Below, in pieces: positions 61,756 through 64,000 of a DNA stretch of 64,000 bases. The position numbers and the translations under genes are program-made. Positions within the stretch are counted from its first letter, which is position 1. Each line of letters begins with the position of its first letter. The DNA comes from Halalkalibacter oceani. Its GTDB lineage: Bacteria > Bacillota > Bacilli > Bacillales > Bacillaceae_D. The stretch covers positions 104,437-168,436 of the forward strand of contig NZ_JAMBOL010000007.1 of the NCBI RefSeq assembly GCF_023715605.1, written 5' to 3'. Below the pieces are notes generated by a model. It did no database searches, was not told where the DNA came from, and saw only the letters and a list, made by a program, of their open reading frames with translations.

Positions 61756-62142
61756 TTACATTTTTTTTGCAAGTATAACCCAAGATAATGAAATGGTTAT
61801 AAGAACTAATGAGATTAAAATTCGTACGACTGCAAGGGTTGTTAAAGATAAAATACTATATTGAATGAGTAGCATTATTATAATTAGAGAGATTATCATT
61901 ACAAACATAGCGTAATATATCCCTTTTTGCCTTATAGTCTGCGCTCTTTCATCTTTTTCCTTAAATTGAGGGAAAAGATAACTATAGCAAAAAGCCATTA
62001 CTGCGATAGAACCCCAATTCAAAAGTTCCACAGCATATACAATCGCCTCTTGATTGTCAGTCATAAAAAAGAAAAAGAGTCTTACAACAAAAATAAATGA
62101 TAACAAAACCCCTATGATAAAAAAGGTTTTTTGAGATGCCAT
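61756..62142 (-). CDS. Four-segment membrane protein
   Basis: 128 aa with hydrophobic segments at about 7-27, 38-58, 75-95 and 100-122. The cytoplasmic loop has KEKDERAQTIRQKG, a motif found in DUF2178-like membrane proteins that are often encoded beside an XRE regulator. Eighteen base pairs after the XRE gene, so both form a regulator/target pair. Function unknown. Confidence 0.7.
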   Translation of the reverse strand: MASQKTFFIIGVLLSFIFVVRLFFFFMTDNQEAIVYAVELLNWGSIAVMAFCYSYLFPQFKEKDERAQTIRQKGIYYAMFVMIISLIIIMLLIQYSILSLTTLAVVRILISLVLITISLSWVILAKKM

Positions 62143-62160
62143 TTTAATTGCCTCCTGTAT

Positions 62161-62382
62161 TTATTCTTTAACGTACTTCTTTAAATCCTCATCGTCTAAA
62201 TAAAAGATTTCTTCTACCGACGTATTGAATAATTTCGCCATAACCAGTGCTAACGGAAGCGAAGGATTATATTTTCCTTTTTCAATTGAAATTATGGTTT
62301 GTCTTGAAACGCCAAGTTTTTCTGCCAGTTTGTCTTGTGAATAGCCATTTTGCTTCCTATAAACCGGTAGTTTGTTTTTCAA
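62161..62382 (-). CDS. XRE-family regulator (YozG-like)
   Basis: 73 aa, one helix-turn-helix: YSQDKLAEKLGVSRQTIISIEKG with the family's typical NPSLPLALVMAKLFNTSVEEIF ending (in part). TTG start after AAAAGGGAGG. Such minimal regulators control the membrane protein gene that follows. Confidence 0.82.
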   Translation of the reverse strand: MKNKLPVYRKQNGYSQDKLAEKLGVSRQTIISIEKGKYNPSLPLALVMAKLFNTSVEEIFYLDDEDLKKYVKE

Positions 62383-62649
62383 TCAACAGCCTCCCTTTTC
62401 ATTACTCATCGTATAGTAAAGCACCCTTTACTTTTTTCTTTTGTGAGGCTTAGATACCAGTACGTTGTCTTAATTATCCATTAACGCTCCACTTACATCT
62501 GTCTCCCTCTGCCACTTCTGAACCATCTCCTTGTTTATAAATACAGTCAACCACTTCTATTCCGATCAAGTTGTCCAATATGCTGCATTAAATTCAAAAA
62601 AGATGGAAAGATATATGTACTAAATCTCCGACACACAAGGTGGAGCAAA

Positions 62650-63096
62650 ATGAAACGTCTTATTCTTTTCATGACCTTATTTTTAGCTCTAAGTATACTT
62701 TTCCCAAACCCTATTTCAGCTAAAGGTAGCGATGTCACAACAGATTCAAGAGAATTAATGGTTCATGATGCGTTAATGCTATTTCTTCTCGACCCTCTTG
62801 ATAAAGCAATTGGGAATTACTATTCAAAAATGTTATTAGAAATACCGACTGTTTACCCCTATGACATAAAAATGATTGATACAAAAAGAGTAGCTGGTTT
62901 TCGGTCATTTCACTTTACATTCACTCTTGAAGTTGAACCAGTAATCGGTCCTCATATCTCCGTAGGAAAGGATCGGTTAACTTTTGAAATTTCACCGCTC
63001 TTGCCTGAGCAAGTAAAGTTGACAAAATACAAACACCTAAAAACTTACGAACTGCCTCTCAATTGGAAGCATCTTGTTAAACCTTATCGTGATTAA
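62650..63096 (+). CDS. DUF3888-type exported protein
   Basis: 148 aa. Signal peptide at 1-24 (ends ISAKG), then a domain with DALMLFLLDPLDKAIGNYY and VYPYDIKMIDTKR, the DUF3888 pattern as I recall it. ATG after AAGGTGGAG. Terminator directly behind. Function unknown; extracellular. Confidence 0.7.
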   Translation: MKRLILFMTLFLALSILFPNPISAKGSDVTTDSRELMVHDALMLFLLDPLDKAIGNYYSKMLLEIPTVYPYDIKMIDTKRVAGFRSFHFTFTLEVEPVIGPHISVGKDRLTFEISPLLPEQVKLTKYKHLKTYELPLNWKHLVKPYRD

Positions 63097-63115
63097 CGGT
63101 ACATTTTCTAAAAGT

Positions 63116-63145
63116 AAAAAGCCTTTCATGAATGAAAGGCTTTTT
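63116..63145. terminator. Bidirectional terminator
   Basis: AAAAAGCCTTTCAT pairs with ATGAAAGGCTTTTT across a 2-nt centre, 19 bp after the DUF3888 gene stop. Confidence 0.8.
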
Positions 63146-63245
63146 ATCAGGCATTACTGTTATTGGATAACAAAGTGTTTATGAAAAAACACTACCCCTA
63201 TTCCATAGAAAGTGTACTAGTTTCATCACTAAACTGAAGGCATGT

Positions 63246-63698
63246 TTATTCATAATCAAATGAGCTAACTATTTCTAAAAGCTTGTTTTCTCCTTCTACC
63301 TGATAAGATCTATCATTAATCCAAATGTAATCGTCTAATCCAATTATTAAATCATAACTTGAATGATTCGTATTAATGGACATGAAGTAACATACTTCAG
63401 GGTTTTCATTATTTCTATTTAATCTCATATCGTTAGTGTGCTCCATAATCTCATTTATTGTTTCTTCCTCTTCAATTTTTATATATTCATGCCCCTGTGA
63501 ATCCCCATCATTCGCTGTGTGCCTTCTAGTAATGTCAATGGATCTTATTACTTCCTCGCCTTGTATTTCATTATTTTCCTCCATTGCATTGGAAAGAGCA
63601 TCGCTAAATGTAATTGTATTGGTCTTCATGAAAATAAGATAAGATCCAACTGCTATTATAAGTACAATTAACGTTATAATGGCTTTTCTCATGACCAC
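63246..63698 (-). CDS. Small membrane-anchored hypothetical protein
   Basis: 150 aa. One hydrophobic segment at about 5-24 (AIITLIVLIIAVGSYLIFM), then an acidic extracytoplasmic region (ITFSDALSNAMEENNEI, YDLIIGLDDYIWINDRSYQ). No family recognised. The start is either of two nearby codons (MVMRK), with AGGTGAGGTGGTC upstream. Confidence 0.6.
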   Translation of the reverse strand: MVMRKAIITLIVLIIAVGSYLIFMKTNTITFSDALSNAMEENNEIQGEEVIRSIDITRRHTANDGDSQGHEYIKIEEEETINEIMEHTNDMRLNRNNENPEVCYFMSINTNHSSYDLIIGLDDYIWINDRSYQVEGENKLLEIVSSFDYE

Positions 63699-63981
63699 CT
63701 CACCTTTAATCGTTGATATGACTGGGTTTCTATATTAAATTATTTTGATGATGTTTCTCTTACCATGATAGAGCTACTATATTCTGATTCCTCTATCATT
63801 CTTTGAAATTAAAGTGTAGTCCTTTTCACTAAACAAATGTTTTATCATGATCTGCCTTTTTCATTTTATAAGGTGTTAATGCTGGTTAAAAACGTCCACT
63901 TGTTGACGGTATTGTTTGTCCAGGGATTGACGGATATAATGTCATTAACCACCCTGAAGAAAGGAAAAGACGCCTTCCATA
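63699..63981 (+). other. Gene-free stretch with a candidate promoter for a gene at the right edge
   Basis: TTGTTT (63912-63917), 17 nt, TATAAT (63935-63940) reads rightwards. An AAAGGAAAAG stretch lies 14 nt before an ATG at 63982. The A/T-rich left part contains nothing recognisable. Confidence 0.45.
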
Positions 63982-64000
63982 ATGTCGGCCATTACCAGTG
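63982..64000 (+). CDS. Possible gene start cut by the window edge
   Basis: ATG with six codons (MSAITS) before the end of the window, downstream of the candidate promoter. Too short to identify. Confidence 0.25.

Noticed and set aside
63839..64000. Left end of an insertion sequence
   Set aside because: A promoter and a gene start are plausible, but no inverted repeat or transposase residues can be read in six codons.

Overview
The window is chromosomal DNA of a Bacillaceae member (Firmicutes). The evidence is the gene content: homologues of Bacillus subtilis YfkAB, YfkD, the YwrA/B/C/D group, GlcT, MreBH, PdaA and RlmCD, plus SE1561- and FbpB-type small proteins. Ribosome binding sites are strong AGGAGG types, TTG and GTG starts are common, and hairpin/T-tract terminators are abundant. 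The genus cannot be fixed from this window. I saw no rRNA, tRNA, CRISPR array or complete transposase.

Left part (1-10.6 kb). Two large paralogous exported proteins (three SLH repeats, a beta-helix-like region, Ig-like regions, GLUG repeats) lie in tandem on the minus strand. Each has a promoter with the same layout: TTTAAC, 5 nt, TTTAACC, 21 nt, a -10 hexamer. A third copy at positions 3-47 points out of the left edge. The repeats resemble a PhoP (phosphate starvation) box. Next come an LXG polymorphic toxin with its immunity gene and a second, headless toxin-tip/immunity cassette made by partial duplication of the first.

Middle (11-26 kb). After rlmCD and a GAF protein there is a long minus-strand locus for uronate use. 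It runs from a YesM/YesN-type two-component system through a sugar ABC importer without its ATPase, two Gfo/Idh/MocA dehydrogenases and a VOC protein to UxaC, UxuA and UxuB. Imported glucuronides would be opened to glucuronate and then taken to fructuronate, mannonate and 2-keto-3-deoxygluconate.

26-44 kb holds mostly housekeeping and accessory single genes: an MFS exporter, a frameshifted small membrane protein, a flavin monooxygenase, PdaA, a split membrane-protein gene, class I fumarase, a phosphatase, YfkAB and YfkD, a MATE pump, an OsmC protein and several small proteins. It ends with the chromate-transporter pair and its divergent Lrp-type regulator (YwrC/ChrS-like) beside a YwrD-like gamma-glutamyltransferase.

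44.5-52.7 kb is an eight-gene minus-strand operon: isomerase/epimerase, Gfo/Idh, LacI regulator, ThuA, Gfo/Idh, solute-binding protein and two permeases. Its sigma-A-like promoter, a cre-like site and a perfect LacI-type palindrome can be read directly. A 3-keto-glycoside route is the best guess.

53-64 kb carries a lone siderophore-type N-hydroxylase, RNase HI, a second MATE pump, a YkgJ/DCC pair, GlcT without ptsG, MreBH, an XRE/membrane-protein pair and small exported proteins.

The most unusual signal is a dispersed family of composite hairpin repeats (about 90-130 bp, roughly a dozen full, tandem or decayed copies). Each has a terminator-like hairpin followed by a compound hairpin whose stems change with compensation while the internal-loop and apical-loop sequences stay fixed. 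One copy appears to sit inside and split a gene, so the family looks mobile or once mobile.
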